Positions 47,315-60,480 are shown, counted from the first letter of the stretch. The stretch: DNA of 64,000 nucleotides from Epiperipatus broadwayi (GCA_028023455.1 JAQFVV010012490.1:1924001-1988000); one strand, 5' to 3'. Numbers and translations: made by a program. The notes: a model not told the origin generated them from the letters alone.

Positions 47315-50295
47315 TGAAACTAAAAATTACTCCACTTAAAGCTTGAGGTACTAACTCAACATCTAAACTTTTTCAATTTAAAAAGTGGATGCTTGAAATG
47401 AAAATATACAATGGATCCAATATTGATACTGCTGCTTACCTTAATAGGCAGACTTTCTGTGCTTGCTCCAGGGACACATCTTCACCATTAGTGAGAACTG
47501 ATATTGTTATCACTCCAAGCTGCCCAATCTTATCATTCAAGATTAATTACAGAGTCAAATCTCTTACCAGATTTCACAGCTGTATTACAACAATGAATGA
47601 TATATTTGTTTATGTCCCTCCTGGTCCAACTGTAATCTTAACATTATTCTGGCAAATTAACTCTTTGTCTATCACTTCCCTTGAACCAGCTGTTTAAATG
47701 GAGAATTTTAAACATGATCATCAGACATAAATATCAAAACAGTTTCATCTAATAACCTTTCCACTTATGAGTGGTCAAGGCTTTCTGCCTTCTAACTCTG
47801 TCACATTCCATAATAAGTACCATCCCTCACTCATCAATCTTTTCTTTTGCTTGCCAATGCTACATCATTGAATACAACTTAACCTTAATGCTACTCTTTT
47901 CTATGATCACTCCAGACAATCTCTTATCCTGAATCTTAAGGAATTACACATAACAGCCATTAATTTGCATAAAACAATTTGAGTTCTTCTACCATTCATA
48001 TATGGCAGAATTCTTATTCTCTGAAACATATTATGTTGTGGAAATTGGAACAATTTTACATATAATATCATTCAATTTTACATATAATATCATTCAGTAT
48101 TCAATATCTGTCTTGTAGTTCACTTCCACCTTCAAACTTCTGGCATTGGTCAAAAAGTTGAATATATGTATTACATTATACACACATTCCCAGACCTATC
48201 AAAAAGTCACCAACCAACTTAAAGAATATTTTACCATTATAAAAAGACTTGGTATTAATTAACAACACACATGGACCTGAATATATATTTTCTGGGCATT
48301 GGGCCACTCATTTACACTAAAAGTCCCTATGAAACTCCAAGTTGATGGTAATGTGTGCAGGCTATAACATGATTAATTCTATATACCAACATTTCAAGCA
48401 GAGATTACAAATGCACAATGCATTCACACTACCTTCAGACTTATTTGGACCATCCTACAATTTTATGATAAGTTTGTCATCATAAATAACTCATATCACC
48501 CAGATTTCAATGAAATACCTACTTCTGTTTTTACCTATTATAGGCACTTTACTGCATTATACTCTGTGACCTGGAAAATTTATCTATCCCAAAGGATATA
48601 TGACATCAAAGGTCTACATCTAATCCCAATTGTACTGTTTACCAAAAACCAGGTTTAACCTCTACTCTTTCCAACATTTATCCAATTTCAATGGGCCATT
48701 GGGAATTAAGATACTGGAAAAAGTTGTAAATGATAATCTAAAGCCACACATACTTCATCTAATCTCATGCAGTTCACAAAAAAAACCCTTCTGCCATATA
48801 GACTGCTGTAATGTTTAAAGAGGTCTTAAACTCAGGTCAAGACTGAAAAAATATGCTCCAATTGCAGTTCACCTAGATATAGTCTGCATTTGACTTTATC
48901 TCCATTCCCACTCTGATTAATATGTTAGCTAACAGTACCATTCCATGTACCCTGCTATCCTGACTTACCAATTATGGAGTAGAGATACATATTACTCTCA
49001 ATGAAAAAAGTTCACCATCATTCACCCCTACACAATTCATCTCCCAAGGCTCATGTCTTAATCCATTGCTTTTTATTTTCTACATAAATGCCCTCTTAAA
49101 AGCATATATAAAAACATTTTCAGGCATTCAAATTATACATACCAACAAATTCCATGCATAATATACATGCATGATGTCACATTCTTCCTGTGCCCGTGTT
49201 CTTCTCCCCATATTGCAAACCAACTTAATTGAATACTATCATCTATAAAGTTAGATTTAAGATGAACAAATAGCAGCACAGTTTCTATACACCGACATGC
49301 CATGCAATCAAATATTCCTGGGAAAGGCAACTGCTTTTTTAGGCTTCCATTTTATATAAGCTCACTTACAATGAAAAACATCTTACAAAACAAGCTTCAA
49401 GATAATGCTACACAGATCAACTGTTTCTTCAAAGCTTATCTCTCTCTATTTAATATACTCATAATGATTAAAATCATTATTTGCCTATTGCTGAATTTTC
49501 AAAATCAATTATTTCTGCCATCTTTTCCATATGCATCAAGCTACTATGGGGCAAGAATGTGAAATCTCAGCTTAGTTGCCCACCCATTAATAATGTTCAG
49601 GGCTTCCACAATATCCACATGCTCTATATTCAAAAAGTTATAAATTCAATTATATCAATTATTCAAAAGTTCCCAGTGCTCTGATCACTATCACTAGTAA
49701 TTTCTACTAATAAGACTTCACCCTCTCATAGCTTCATTTCTCACCACACTTTATCAATTGTTCCTATGTGCATTCAACCGATCAACTTTCTCTAGACTAA
49801 TAAATACACATACTGGAAAACATATGCCATACTATATCTGAAAGTAAACAAAGATTTTCCTTCTCCCATGCTTGGTATCAATAATCATCAGTTACTCCCC
49901 TTCTTCAAAAGATGCTCCCCATAGCATATTTTTCGATTTCCTACTTCGTATCAATCTACATAAATTTGCAACATCTCCAGTATTACCATTTATACAAAAA
50001 TATGATTCCATTCTGCACCTTACGTCTTGTGGCAGAGGAAAGCCAACAACACCTCTTCCAGCAGTGTCAAGCTCTCACTCAAATCAGGACTATTGTGTTA
50101 AGTACATACAGATTATCAGTTTCATCTATACAACAGCTAGTTCAATCCTATAACAAGATACAACCTCCTATAACATATGCAGCAACCTTAATCCTATATG
50201 CCTTGTGGTGCACTCACTGCATCTTCATTATTGGCAACAACACTAGAAGACACCTAGCTACATTTATCAATAAGCTCCAACAAATCAAGGTCTAA
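47315..50295 (+). pseudogene. LINE ORF2 remnant: APE endonuclease, reverse transcriptase, Cys-rich C-terminus
   Basis: The start MKLKITPLKA followed by a stop aligns with MKLKITALNVQNINS in fragment E, an APE-type N-terminus. The APE body is seen at 47389-47697 (VYVPPGPT...LFW). The SDH region aligns with copy B near 47900. Reverse transcriptase pieces: GIKILEKVVNDNLKPHIL (about 48680), motif A relic VHLDIVCI (about 48868), PLLFIFYINALLKA (about 49065), and YMHDVTFFL (49164-49190), in which the first catalytic Asp of YMDD is His. Later pieces are PMPIAEFSKSIISAI (about 49480), CTLRLVAEESQQHLFQQC (about 50015) in place of CGLCHREEE, and LWCTHC...NNTRRHLATFINKL before the stop near 50293. Numerous frameshifts; inactive. 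Confidence 0.85.
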
Positions 50296-50950
50296 AACAG
50301 CAATATTGCATCCTCAGGTATTTTTGTAGCCACCTGATCATTACAGAAACAATCATACAATGTATAAAAAAAGTCATCATCCAACAGTAACCACATTGAA
50401 TAGCATTGAATGGCCCCCATCTATTATCCTTATCATAGCTCACTTTAACTTTTTTCTATATCCACTACCACCTAATTACAGAATTTACTCCTCATATTAC
50501 CAATCACCAGCTGCTAACCATATGTAGATCTACACTGAATTAACTTTCTTCTTCATACAGCATGTACAACTTTATTTCATATGACATGGATAATAAGTTA
50601 GCTCCCTATTGTATTGCCACTTTAATAATTACAAAAACTATAATCAGGATTAATTTAGTGAATGTATATAACTTCCAATATGACACCAGATTTTACAATC
50701 TTAAGCCATATCTGCATGAAATTGTTTTATGTTAAACTATTTTTTACAAGACTTTAATGATTAAACTTGACATCCATCACTGTATCCAAAACTAGTAGCA
50801 GTGTTTGTAAAACATACCTTACAACTTGATTAATTTAATCCTTGAAATCAACCCATATAAAACCTGTACAACATGATTGTACTGATAACTTTTGCAATCA
50901 AAGTCATGTAATTCTATGTAACTCAAAGAATAAATAGATTGTTGTTGAAA

Positions 50951-50975
50951 CATCATCATCATCATAATAATAATT
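50951..50975 (+). repeat. LINE copy C 3' tail (ATC)n(AAT)n
   Basis: Short run of CATCATCATCATCAT followed by AATAATAATAAT, directly after the ATAAATAGATTGTTGTTGAAA end of the LINE. Confidence 0.85.
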
Positions 50976-53900
50976 ATAACAACACTGCAGCTGTTCATCT
51001 GCCAACAACCCAGATAAAAAGCTTGTTTTGTTTAAATAAAATTCATTTAAAAATGTCATTTGACAAGATAAAATTTTCTTAATTACAATTATTTATATTA
51101 AATCGCTTGATAACTCATTTATCAAATTTGTTTAATTCTTATCATTCAAAATTTATAAAATAATTAATGTGTCTAATGATAATTTGCTATTTAATATGGT
51201 GAGTGAGTTGCCACATGAACAGGTGGATGGCACCTAATTTCACTAACACTGAGTTACAAAGTTCAAAAACAATACAAGGATATGACAATGTTACATAAAT
51301 AATCCTCAACATCTCAGTAACAAAAATAATAATAGTCCAATAGTTATTAATAATAAAAGTGACAATATTTCAACAATTTCTAATTTCACTTACGAAATAT
51401 ATATATATTGTAACCTGGATGATAAAACAAATTGATAAAATAGTCCCAATGCATATCCAGAACAATCGATCAGTACTTCCACCCGATCAAAGGTCAACAT
51501 GTTGGCAAGCCAAATTGTAATCTAGTAAGATTGTGGTTATTAAAAAAAATATATAATATAAGCCAAATACAGTGGGTTAAAAAAAATTCCATAAGCCAAT
51601 ATAAGAAGAGATACAGGCACAAGCAATTACAATAAAATATTATTATAATGTAAAGCAATATTATTAATAACTTAAGAAAAATCTTATCTCACTTTAGTAC
51701 AAATAAAAGATTCTTGGTATTGCAAGCATATGCCATTGAGCTTACATTTAAAATTCTTCTTTAACAAACATCTACTACCACTACCATCTTTCTTATCCAC
51801 CTCCTAAGTATCTCATTACTATGATTAGATGAAACATTATATTTAATTTTATAAAATTTGAAGTGTTCTCCCAAATCTTTGCCACCAAAGATTATCATCT
51901 TTGAAAATAGCTTCTTCTTTAGCAAAATAATTTTTAAATATGATAGTTCAAAAAAAAATTAAGTGTATTTCTGAGTAAAATAGTCGATTTTAATCATAAA
52001 ATAAATTCTCTATAATTCATAAAATCTATTCAAGATAGAATGAAATCCTAGTAAATAAGTAAGACATATACTTACCCCTAAGTTAATGTCTTATCACAAT
52101 TAAAATAAAACACAACATGATCTCTTAATTTAGAATAAAATAAATAATAAACTACTAGAATGACATTCAGATATTAAGGATAGATAAGGGATTTTATAAC
52201 CATTCTAAATACCATAAAATAAATCTACTTAAATATGTTCTAAATTTGAACTAAATCCTTTCATAATTTAAATTTATTATGGAATAATAAATGTGGTCTT
52301 TCATAATTATGAAAATAATTTTAAAATAAATAAGCACGGTGATCTTTTAATTAGCAAACAGAATTGGCTGAAGTGATCTTAAATAATAACATGTAATTAT
52401 AATTTTTATTAAAAAAAATACATCTTTCTTAGATGTAATTCTAATACTTAAATTTAATTCAATAAAGTGACTTTCATATTAATTTCTGTGTTCATGTATT
52501 CTTACAACAAATTTTTAAGATAATTAAAATACTTTTAACATTATTGAGATTTCTGTTTAATGAGTGGGTGATATGAAAAAATAACTATAAACAATTTCTT
52601 AGAATAAAAAAAATAAATAATAAACATTCCACAAAGTCAAGGGTTTCCATAAATATTACTTTCTTTCAAAAACATACCAGAAGATTAAAATTTCAACTGG
52701 ATTTATAAAAAATAAATAAATTTGACTAGGTAAAAATTATCTAGGAGGTCAAATTAAACTTTTTATTACTTTAAATTCTCAAAAGAGCTCACATATTAAA
52801 ACATTCACACAATGATAGCATCATTTGAATGAATAGTGTCCCTTTTATGAATATGTAATATCATTTTAAATAGGAGCTTATCATTACAATAACAAAGGAG
52901 TGATGAGAGAGGTGTATATTGTCTATTTATGCTTAAGATACAATTTAATATTCTGAGGTTGATTATTTATTGTATTTAAGTCCTAACTCAGCAAAGCTTC
53001 AATATTAAACCTACACATTAACAATATATAATTCACATCTAAATAAAACAAGAATGGTACAAAAGGTACATTAGCAACAACAAATTAGATTTATATTGAG
53101 ATAATTGAGAAAAAGGCAAAATAAATGTATGATGGCATAGCTCCTAAATAAGTTCATCTACTTTTGAGAGTGATAATAAAATAATCTAGGGCTCTGTCAA
53201 GATCAATAAAATTCTTACAAAATAACTCACTAAACTGGTGAGAGAGCCTAAGACAAATCTTTAACAATACTGGCAAAGTAAGCATTCCTAAACCTACAAT
53301 CTCTAAGTAAAAAATACTATAACTAACAGATATGTAAGATGATAAATACTAATGCTAAATATAGCTCAGTTAAAATTAGCAACAAACAAGCAATAATATA
53401 AAATAATAAAAACATACATCTACCTCTTATAAATAAATAATTAAAAAAAAAAAAAGATCACATAATATTTTAAAATATTCAAATATCATACACTGATATT
53501 CTGAGATCTTTACTCCAAAAATTATTTCTAAAAGTAATATATGAAACAGGTGAAATAATATGCATCTGAATAAAAACATTGTTTGTAAAATCATAAACAT
53601 AAATAAAATATTAACTCTTTTACCATTTAAAAAATAAAGGAAAAGACTTTCTGTTTCTTCTGTTCTACCATCACCAAATTAACAAAAACAGTCCATTAGG
53701 CAATAAAGTTCTGCAGACAGCAAAACTATCCAATGCATAAATATAACATGATTAAAATATAAAAGTACTTCATGATTATCTTTAAATAACATTCAAAATA
53801 AATTATGTTAGCAAACTATAAGATATGGTCATTTGTTGAATAAATTTCCATGGATTTGAATAATGATAAATATTTATTAAGTTGCAATAAAATGTTTCTT

Positions 53901-55807
53901 CATACACTTAATCCTTTAAGAGCATTATATTAATTAGCAATAATAAAAGAGTATTCAGCAGGAAAAACACTTTTCAAATATCACATTTTAAAACTATAGT
54001 GGTGGTTTCCATAGAAACACTAAGAGAGAGTAGACAGGCATTCATAATTTAATGTAAGAAAAGTTCATTTAAATTCAATTCAAATATAATACCATTTTCA
54101 AAATTATTTTATATTTCCATTTATAACATAAGTAATTTATTCCAATACTTCACAATATTTGTTAAACATCTGTTTATAATATGTCAATTGTTTCCCTTCC
54201 CAGATCACAAAACATTGATTTCTTTCCTCTGGGTGAAAATGGATATAATAAATGAAGCTTTTTTTTATGCTGTTATAAAATAGTAAATAATGATTCAATA
54301 AAATAACAGCACAAATAATTGTTCATTTAAGCAATACATTATTATTTAGTTCAATATTTTCTTTCTTTCATCACTACTAAGTGAAATTTAAAGTTCTTTA
54401 CACAAAGTAAATTAATTCTAAGTAATATTTATATGAAGGGAGTATTGTTAGAAAAAATAAGATAAAATTATGCAGTACTTTTAAAAACATTATTGTGGGT
54501 AATAATTTCAAATATATTACAACAAATGCAAATAGAAACAGACCTTGAAATATCCCTTTTAACCAGTCTGTATGTAGCCATGGTGATAATAATATTTCTT
54601 AAAATTTCCAATTGCATGAATTTTAAATGTTAAAATATTAAACATTGTAATAATTAACTTTTTTTTACCAATAACTGGCTACAATGAAGATTCCTTATCA
54701 CTGTAGTCCTATTCAGATGTCGTGCCCAAATAATTTAACTTTTAGTTATACATTACTTTAAAACTAAGAAAATAAAAAAGATTAAATAAAATTATATTTC
54801 CTAATTAAAACTGACATTTTAAAAACACAATACAATGGGGGGAAAATGAATACAAGAGTGAGCAGAGTGGAATAAATAGAGTGAAAAGAATGTGTTAATT
54901 TCACCTATTTATAGCTTGGGTCAGGTGACCACTTTCAAGACACTGATTATTGTCATTTATATCTATGCCCCCCTTCCCTTTATTGGTTCAAAGCCATGTT
55001 CTATTGAAACCAAAAAAGGTTGCTAACAAAAAACTTAATTAATATTTAGCTTTTAAAATAAATTATTTCATGTCTGGACAATAAAATTAAATATTAATTG
55101 TTACAATAATTATTTACAAAATTAAACATTGGAATAAAATAAAATATTACATAAATGAAATTTACATTGTTCAAATAAAATAAATATTCCCCATAATATT
55201 TAATACATTCATTTAATGTTAATTTTAATCTAAAAAAGTTGTTTAGAATATATCTTAAATTGTCTTTTAAAATTAGACATTTAATAAATATTTTAACAAA
55301 TAAATGTTAAAGTTAAACACTACATGTATTAATTCATCCAGGCATTTATTTATCTACTACTTTAAATTCTATTTTTTATTATTAGCTTTATTATAACTTT
55401 TAGTGAACAAATAACTCTAAAATATTTAATATAATATTGTGCAAAAAAATTAAGAATAAATTAATACATTATAAATTTAATTTAATTATTAGCAAACCTA
55501 AATATAGGGTTTGAATTTGGTTTTCAAATGTAAAATTAATATTAACTCTCTAAAACATATTAATGATTAAACTATGACTAAATTAACATTTCTAACTGAT
55601 AAAATTGATTATATACTACTTTAAGCAATTAGATACTTAAGATTTAAATACTTTAACATAAGCACCTATTTTATGATAAAAATATTATAACTCAAGCAGT
55701 TAAATTTACTTTACAGCTATAAAATTACAAAAATATTTATGCATTGACTTTTTATATATAGCATTATAAGACAACAACAAAATCAATTCATTACAAAATT
55801 AATATAC
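50976..55807. other. AT-rich DNA, nothing recognised
   Basis: No open frame of 60 residues or more, no inverted repeat with long arms and no microsatellite of note. It is the longest featureless stretch in the right half of the window. Confidence 0.7.
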
Positions 55808-57550
55808 TATAACGGAATTGGTTATTCGTACGGTTGAGTAATTATTTGTACTTTCAATTATATTTATTTCGATTATTTTATTCTACATTATACTTAATTT
55901 ATTATACTTTAATTCTTTCTCCGACTTTGATTCTTTATCCATTTATTGTTTTCAACTTAGATTCTTTATTATCTTATTCATTATTTTAACCAACGCCGTT
56001 ACAATACAAGCAGAGAGCTAATACAGATACAAATTTAACTTCATATCTATACCCTTGACTGAACCCCAAGGCAATACGTACATATTATCTTGGCGTTATT
56101 TTTCCCAGCCAAAACTCTCGGCTGCTGAACAGAGCAAACTATTTCAAAGAAACTTAGCGAATGTCCAGCGCTTGCTATTTATTTTTTAGAATTGGGATTC
56201 CGCACGAACAAGCAGCACATGAATATCATAAACAAATCAGTATGCCCCTTTAATCACTACTTACAGTTTCCCCCCTGTCGTAGCTTGGTGATAGGAGAAT
56301 AAAGCAAGGATACGAAATTTAATGACAAATATGTTTAATAATAATACTCACACTTTATATAAAAAATTATAATATAATAACAATAATAAACACACACTTA
56401 TAAATACTTGGCTATAATAAATATATGAAAATAGATCAGATATTAAAATTCTTAAAGTCCTGTTGATAGAGTTCTATTCTATCAAATCATGGATTTTATA
56501 TTTAGTTATGAATAGTAGATAAATGAAAATGCATGCATGCTTTTACCTAGGCTTTGCTGTAATTGTCCCATGGGTATTTCTCCCGAGCGCTCTTGATTAA
56601 CTTCCTCCGTTTGTGGGGTTATTTCTTTCCAGTTTTTGCTTGTTGATTCCTTAGGTTCTCCATTAACTTCCTCAGTTTGTGGGGTTATTTTCATCCAGTT
56701 TGCTGGTTGATTCTTTAGGTTGAGTTTCAATTGACAGCTACAGAAGCGGCAGTCCCTCTAGCAGGTCAGGCAAAGATCTTACATTGCGAGTCAGTGATGA
56801 GACGGCTTGAATCCGAACCCTTGTCCCTTTAATGCCACTAGCCACGCACTTCTTCCATTTTCTTTTAGCTGTTGCTTCTCTAAAGTCTCTACTAGCAATC
56901 CTCGACAAAAATTGTAATTTTCTTAATCTCTTTCTTTGTTCGTTGTTTTTAAAATTTTTAATTAAGACTTAGATTTCCAACCAATTCTTATCATTACGTT
57001 TCTTTATTTAATTAGTGGCTGGAATATAAGTCCCAATTAATTTAACAGATCAGGCCAAGATCTTCCATTGATAACATTTCTTTGTCCGTGGAATTTAATT
57101 TGTCCAACAGACTTTCACACCTACGGCCATATTGTTTCTTTTTTATATATCACATATTACATTTATTTTATTTAAAATTTACAATTCATTCATTTTTTTC
57201 ACATTTACGTTTTACATTTACTTTAATTTGTTATAATATATTTTTTAAAAGAGAGAAGAAACGCATTTTTTTTTATGCATCCACTTCCCCTCTCCCACAA
57301 TAAACAAAAATAATTTCTAGCATTTGACTTATAAGAGAGAAAGAGACACATTTCTTTATTTATGCAGCCCCCTCCCCTTCTCTTATTATTACAAAAATCC
57401 ACAGTAATTTTGACATTAGAATTTCAATTTTTCTTTTCCTTCCTTTCTTTTTTAAAAAAAAATTTATTAGCTAATTTATTTCACCTTTATTACTTTCTAA
57501 TTTTATTAATAAATATATATGTGTGTCGACGACTTTACGTGGTCATCACA
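55808..57550 (-). repeat. 3' LTR (left copy)
   Basis: 1743 bp, matching the right LTR throughout. Compared with it, this copy has about 20 bp more near 55834 (a second GTAC-bounded segment) and about 17 bp more near 56050 (CTATACCCTTGACTGAA), besides scattered single-base changes. It includes a small minus-strand open frame at 56506-56730. Confidence 0.93.
56506..56730 (-). other. Small LTR-internal open frame with duplicated block
   Basis: A 74-residue minus-strand frame, preserved in both LTRs (second copy at 61147-61371, three or four substitutions). It has an internal duplication: NWMKITPQTEEVNGE and NWKEITPQTEEVNQE. In the 5' LTR it would be in the leader upstream of gag. I do not recognise the sequence. 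It may be chance in a duplicated DNA segment; preservation in both LTRs is expected from LTR copying alone and is not evidence of selection. Confidence 0.35.
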
Positions 57551-57570
57551 TTACACTCTGCCCGTTTTTG
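57551..57570 (-). other. Candidate polypurine tract
   Basis: On the minus strand CAAAAACGGGCAGAGTGTAA ends exactly at the start of the 3' LTR. Purine-rich runs at this position prime plus-strand DNA synthesis in LTR retrotransposons. Confidence 0.6.
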
Positions 57571-58697
57571 AAAATTAAAATCGGGTCGAATCTTATTCTG
57601 AGATGAGAGCCTATTTTAATTCTTTGCTTTCAACTCTTACTTCTGCTTTTATTACATACTTTCCCACTCTGTCACGACGAGTGATAATGATGATGAGGAT
57701 GACTGCAGAGAGACAGCTAGGTAAAGCTACACAATTCTTTCCCATCGATTTTGGCTGATCAACCAATTTAATCTCAATGCCTATGAGACCATCGCATAAC
57801 TTAACTATCAAAAAAACATAACAGGAGTTTAAAGCGTGTGAACAGCAGGATATTTCTACTGCCTGCTCATCTTGCACAAACAACAAATTCTTATTCTTTA
57901 TTTATTTATTTATTTTATTCGAGGCACTAATTCTTATTTCTTCATTTATTTATGTTGAGACACTAATTCTTATTATATTGGGACACTAATTCTTATTATA
58001 TAATGAGTCCAGGACTCTTACTGGTGCTTCATTTCAAAGTTTACCCACCGAGAGCCATGAGAATCTAAAGTGCGAAGAGACGGCTGAATCAAGCTCAAAA
58101 TACGACCCAACATAATGCATACACACACACATATATGCCTCAATCTGCAACCTCATACACCTATCAGTGATATCTATCATTTAAGCATTATCACTGTTGT
58201 TCATTTAGTTTATTTATTAATTATTAAACGGCTCTTTAATGAGCCTAAACGATTCTTATTTAATTTTTACTTTTATTTATTTGTCAATTCTATCTGCATT
58301 TATACCTGACAGATTGTGATACGAATAAACTATTTATAGATTTCTTTTTTTTTTTGTTATTACTTTTATTTACATTGGTCTTGCTGTGCTTGACTGCACA
58401 TAAATACGCGTTAAGTTTATCATTGATTTTACTCCGTTAATATCATTATTATTATTATTATTTTTACCGCTTATTATAGCTCATTAAGTCTATCATACAC
58501 ACAAAAAAGTCTATCATTAATTTCCCTCCGTGAACACTACTCTTTTTTTTTGTTTGTTTATCATAGTGACTTTAATTATTTGTCGAGAGACGATTTGCCC
58601 CACCTGTCATACATTTTTAAAAAAAAAATTATTTCTCATGATTCCAAGACGTTATCCGTTTCATCGAACCGACATATCCATCCGTTTACTTTTTTTC
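57571..58697. other. Element interior between gag and 3' LTR, non-coding
   Basis: No reverse transcriptase (YxDD), integrase (HHCC, DDE) or protease (DTG/DSG) motif is visible in any minus-strand frame. A 91-residue minus-strand frame (57611-57886) has no recognised motif. A short repeat (GACACTAATTCTTATT and variants, about 57922-58005, three to four units) and a second small duplication (TCTATCATTAATTT-like, about 58395-58525) occur here. Confidence 0.7.
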
Positions 58698-60071
58698 TTA
58701 GTTTTTGTCTGGAGGTTTCTTATCATTTTTCCTACTATATTTATATCCACTTGTGCTGGGACCTGGAACACGATGTCCTCTACAGTCGGCTTGCTCATAT
58801 GGATGATTGAGATCTGCACTCCTTCCAGTCTGTTCGTACATTTCAGTTCTTTCGGATCTATCAGGAAATGCCTGGCTTCCTTCACAATAATCATGATGAG
58901 GATTGTATTGCATTCTTCCGATGTGTGGATCGTTGGGATGGGGTTTAAATCCCCGATCCTCCGCCTTGTAATTAGGCCTAGTGCTGTCGAACGCATTCAG
59001 CAACTCGGCAACCTGCTCGACAGTCTTCCTTTCAGTGCCTATGAGCATCTGTTCTATATTATAAAGAAAATTGTGCCTTGTTATCTGAATGATTTGTCGC
59101 TCCGACAAAGGATGGGCTGTTAGCGCCCGTAACTTCGCCACTTGGCGACAGAAAAATGGGGTGAACGGCTCCCCAGGCCTCCATTTGTCTTGTGTTGTCC
59201 GATGTAAAATATTTTCCTGATGATCTTCACTCCAGTAGCTGGCGAGTAAGGCATCTTTGTACTCCATAAACGTATTTGGTTTGTTAAATAACGAATCCAA
59301 CCAAGATTGCGTGGCACCTTGTATATGACTACATGCAATGGCGATCATGGCCTCATCACTCAGCCGGTTTACCGTGAAATACCTCTCTAGGCTGCCAAGA
59401 TGCTCTATTGGGCTTTCCCCCACGTAACCAGAGAAGACCCGAATTTTTAAAAACTGTTTCACTGTAGCAGGATTCACAGGGTTATCTGCACTGCCTGCGT
59501 ACATGCATTCACTCACACCTCTCTGCTCTTTATTATTAGTCTTGGCTACTTCTGTCATATTCTCCCCTTCCCTTACCTTTACTTCTAGCTTCTCAACTGT
59601 TCCTGCTAACTGATTGACGCCTATTCTCATATTCTCTATGATTTTCTCACTTTCATCCGCTATAGTCTCTAATTTCTCATCTTGTTCCATTTTCAAATTT
59701 TCTACTTCTTGGCCTAACGTTTCCATCTTACCCTTCACATACTCCATCTCATCATTTACTTCTTCAAGTTTTTGGTTAAAATTCTTACTTAGTCGTTCGT
59801 CCAACTCTTCTACCTTCCTACTATTTCTTCCACCTATTTCCCTCATTTCCATAAACAACCTTTGCTGGCCTTCCATTAATTTCATGAACATATCCCTTAT
59901 ATTATAGCTTTCCATTTTATTTTTATCATCAACCACTGTCTCCATTCCCTTTCTAATTTCTATATCTCCGTCACTAGCTATTTCTTCGGACGGTTCCATT
60001 AGTTCTTCGGAGGTTTTTCCTATTTCTCCCACTAGAGCGTCCATTTTTATTTTTGATCTGGTGTGCATCAA
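58698..60071 (-). CDS. gag: Gag-like polyprotein of the LTR retrotransposon
   Basis: A single intact frame of 457 residues. Gag proteins form the particle in which retrotransposon RNA is packaged and reverse-transcribed in the cytoplasm. Residues about 55-175 are rich in Glu, Lys and Leu in a heptad-like pattern (for example EEVNDEMEYVKGKMETLGQE), predicting a long coiled coil. From about 205 to 345 the chain resembles the Ty3/Gypsy capsid domain: RVFSGYVGESPIEHLGSLERY, then IACSHIQGATQSWLDSL, then YKDALLASYW and an RQVAKLRALT helix. The C-terminal 100 residues are polar and end in KKPPDKN. There is no CX2CX4HX4C zinc knuckle and no protease motif. MMHTRSKIKMD offers two or three possible starts; I chose the first. 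The plus-strand 197-residue frame opposite it is a shadow. Confidence 0.88.
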   Translation of the reverse strand: MMHTRSKIKMDALVGEIGKTSEELMEPSEEIASDGDIEIRKGMETVVDDKNKMESYNIRDMFMKLMEGQQRLFMEMREIGGRNSRKVEELDERLSKNFNQKLEEVNDEMEYVKGKMETLGQEVENLKMEQDEKLETIADESEKIIENMRIGVNQLAGTVEKLEVKVREGENMTEVAKTNNKEQRGVSECMYAGSADNPVNPATVKQFLKIRVFSGYVGESPIEHLGSLERYFTVNRLSDEAMIAIACSHIQGATQSWLDSLFNKPNTFMEYKDALLASYWSEDHQENILHRTTQDKWRPGEPFTPFFCRQVAKLRALTAHPLSERQIIQITRHNFLYNIEQMLIGTERKTVEQVAELLNAFDSTRPNYKAEDRGFKPHPNDPHIGRMQYNPHHDYCEGSQAFPDRSERTEMYEQTGRSADLNHPYEQADCRGHRVPGPSTSGYKYSRKNDKKPPDKN

Positions 60072-60460
60072 ATTTATTTAACACACACACACTAATTAAT
60101 CACTTATATTGTATTCTACAGCTTTACTATCTAACCTTATCCTTATAGGATTGTATTACTTTACTAACTTTATATTTCACGGACACTAGGTACGTTTGTT
60201 CGGCTCTCCCCGTCTCACTCACTAATCATCACTCACCCATGCCTGCCTTCAAGACCCCTCTGCAACTGACTCCAATTTACAACCTAACTTCCCATGTTAT
60301 ATTACGTTCTCTTTCTCTCCTTTTACACTCTATTATTTATTTTATTTTTTTGCTTTTATCTACCACCAAGCTATTTTTTGATTTGTTTATTAATTATTGC
60401 ATAAACTATTAATTTTGTTATACTTGAATTCAAATGTGGTGAACTTGTAAATGTGAAAAT
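60072..60460. other. LTR element leader between primer-binding site and gag
   Basis: About 390 bp of non-coding leader, in the expected place for a packaging signal. Nothing specific is recognised. Confidence 0.6.
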
Positions 60461-60478
60461 ATCCCGGACTGGCCTCCA
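60461..60478 (-). other. Candidate primer-binding site
   Basis: On the minus strand, two bases after the end of the 5' LTR, stands TGGAGGCCAGTCCGGGAT. TGG is the complement of a tRNA CCA end, and CCGGG would pair with a CCCGG T-stem, so the structure is right for a tRNA 3' end. I cannot name the tRNA. Confidence 0.5.
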
Positions 60479-60480
60479 AT

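Larger units (their letters stand above)
45985..50975 (+). mobile_element. LINE copy C, nearly full length but decayed
   Basis: The longest copy of the LINE family, on the plus strand. It contains an ORF1 remnant (about 46130-46700), an interval of about 600 bp, the ORF2 start (about 47315), APE endonuclease and reverse transcriptase remnants, the C-terminal domain ending near 50295, and a 3' untranslated region that finishes with GAATAAATAGATTGTTGTTG followed by (ATC)n(AAT)n at 50951-50975. The same finish is seen on the minus strand at copies A, B and D. The 5' limit is set only by loss of similarity with fragment E near 45985 and may lie further left. Many stops and frameshifts show that this is an old copy. 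Confidence 0.85.

Noticed and set aside
57611-57886. Residual integrase or pol piece in the LTR element
   Set aside because: The 91-residue frame shows no HHCC, DDE, YxDD or protease motif.
58530-59123. 197-residue plus-strand open frame
   Set aside because: It lies antisense to the gag frame, has no motif, and the gag frame on the other strand has clear domain features.
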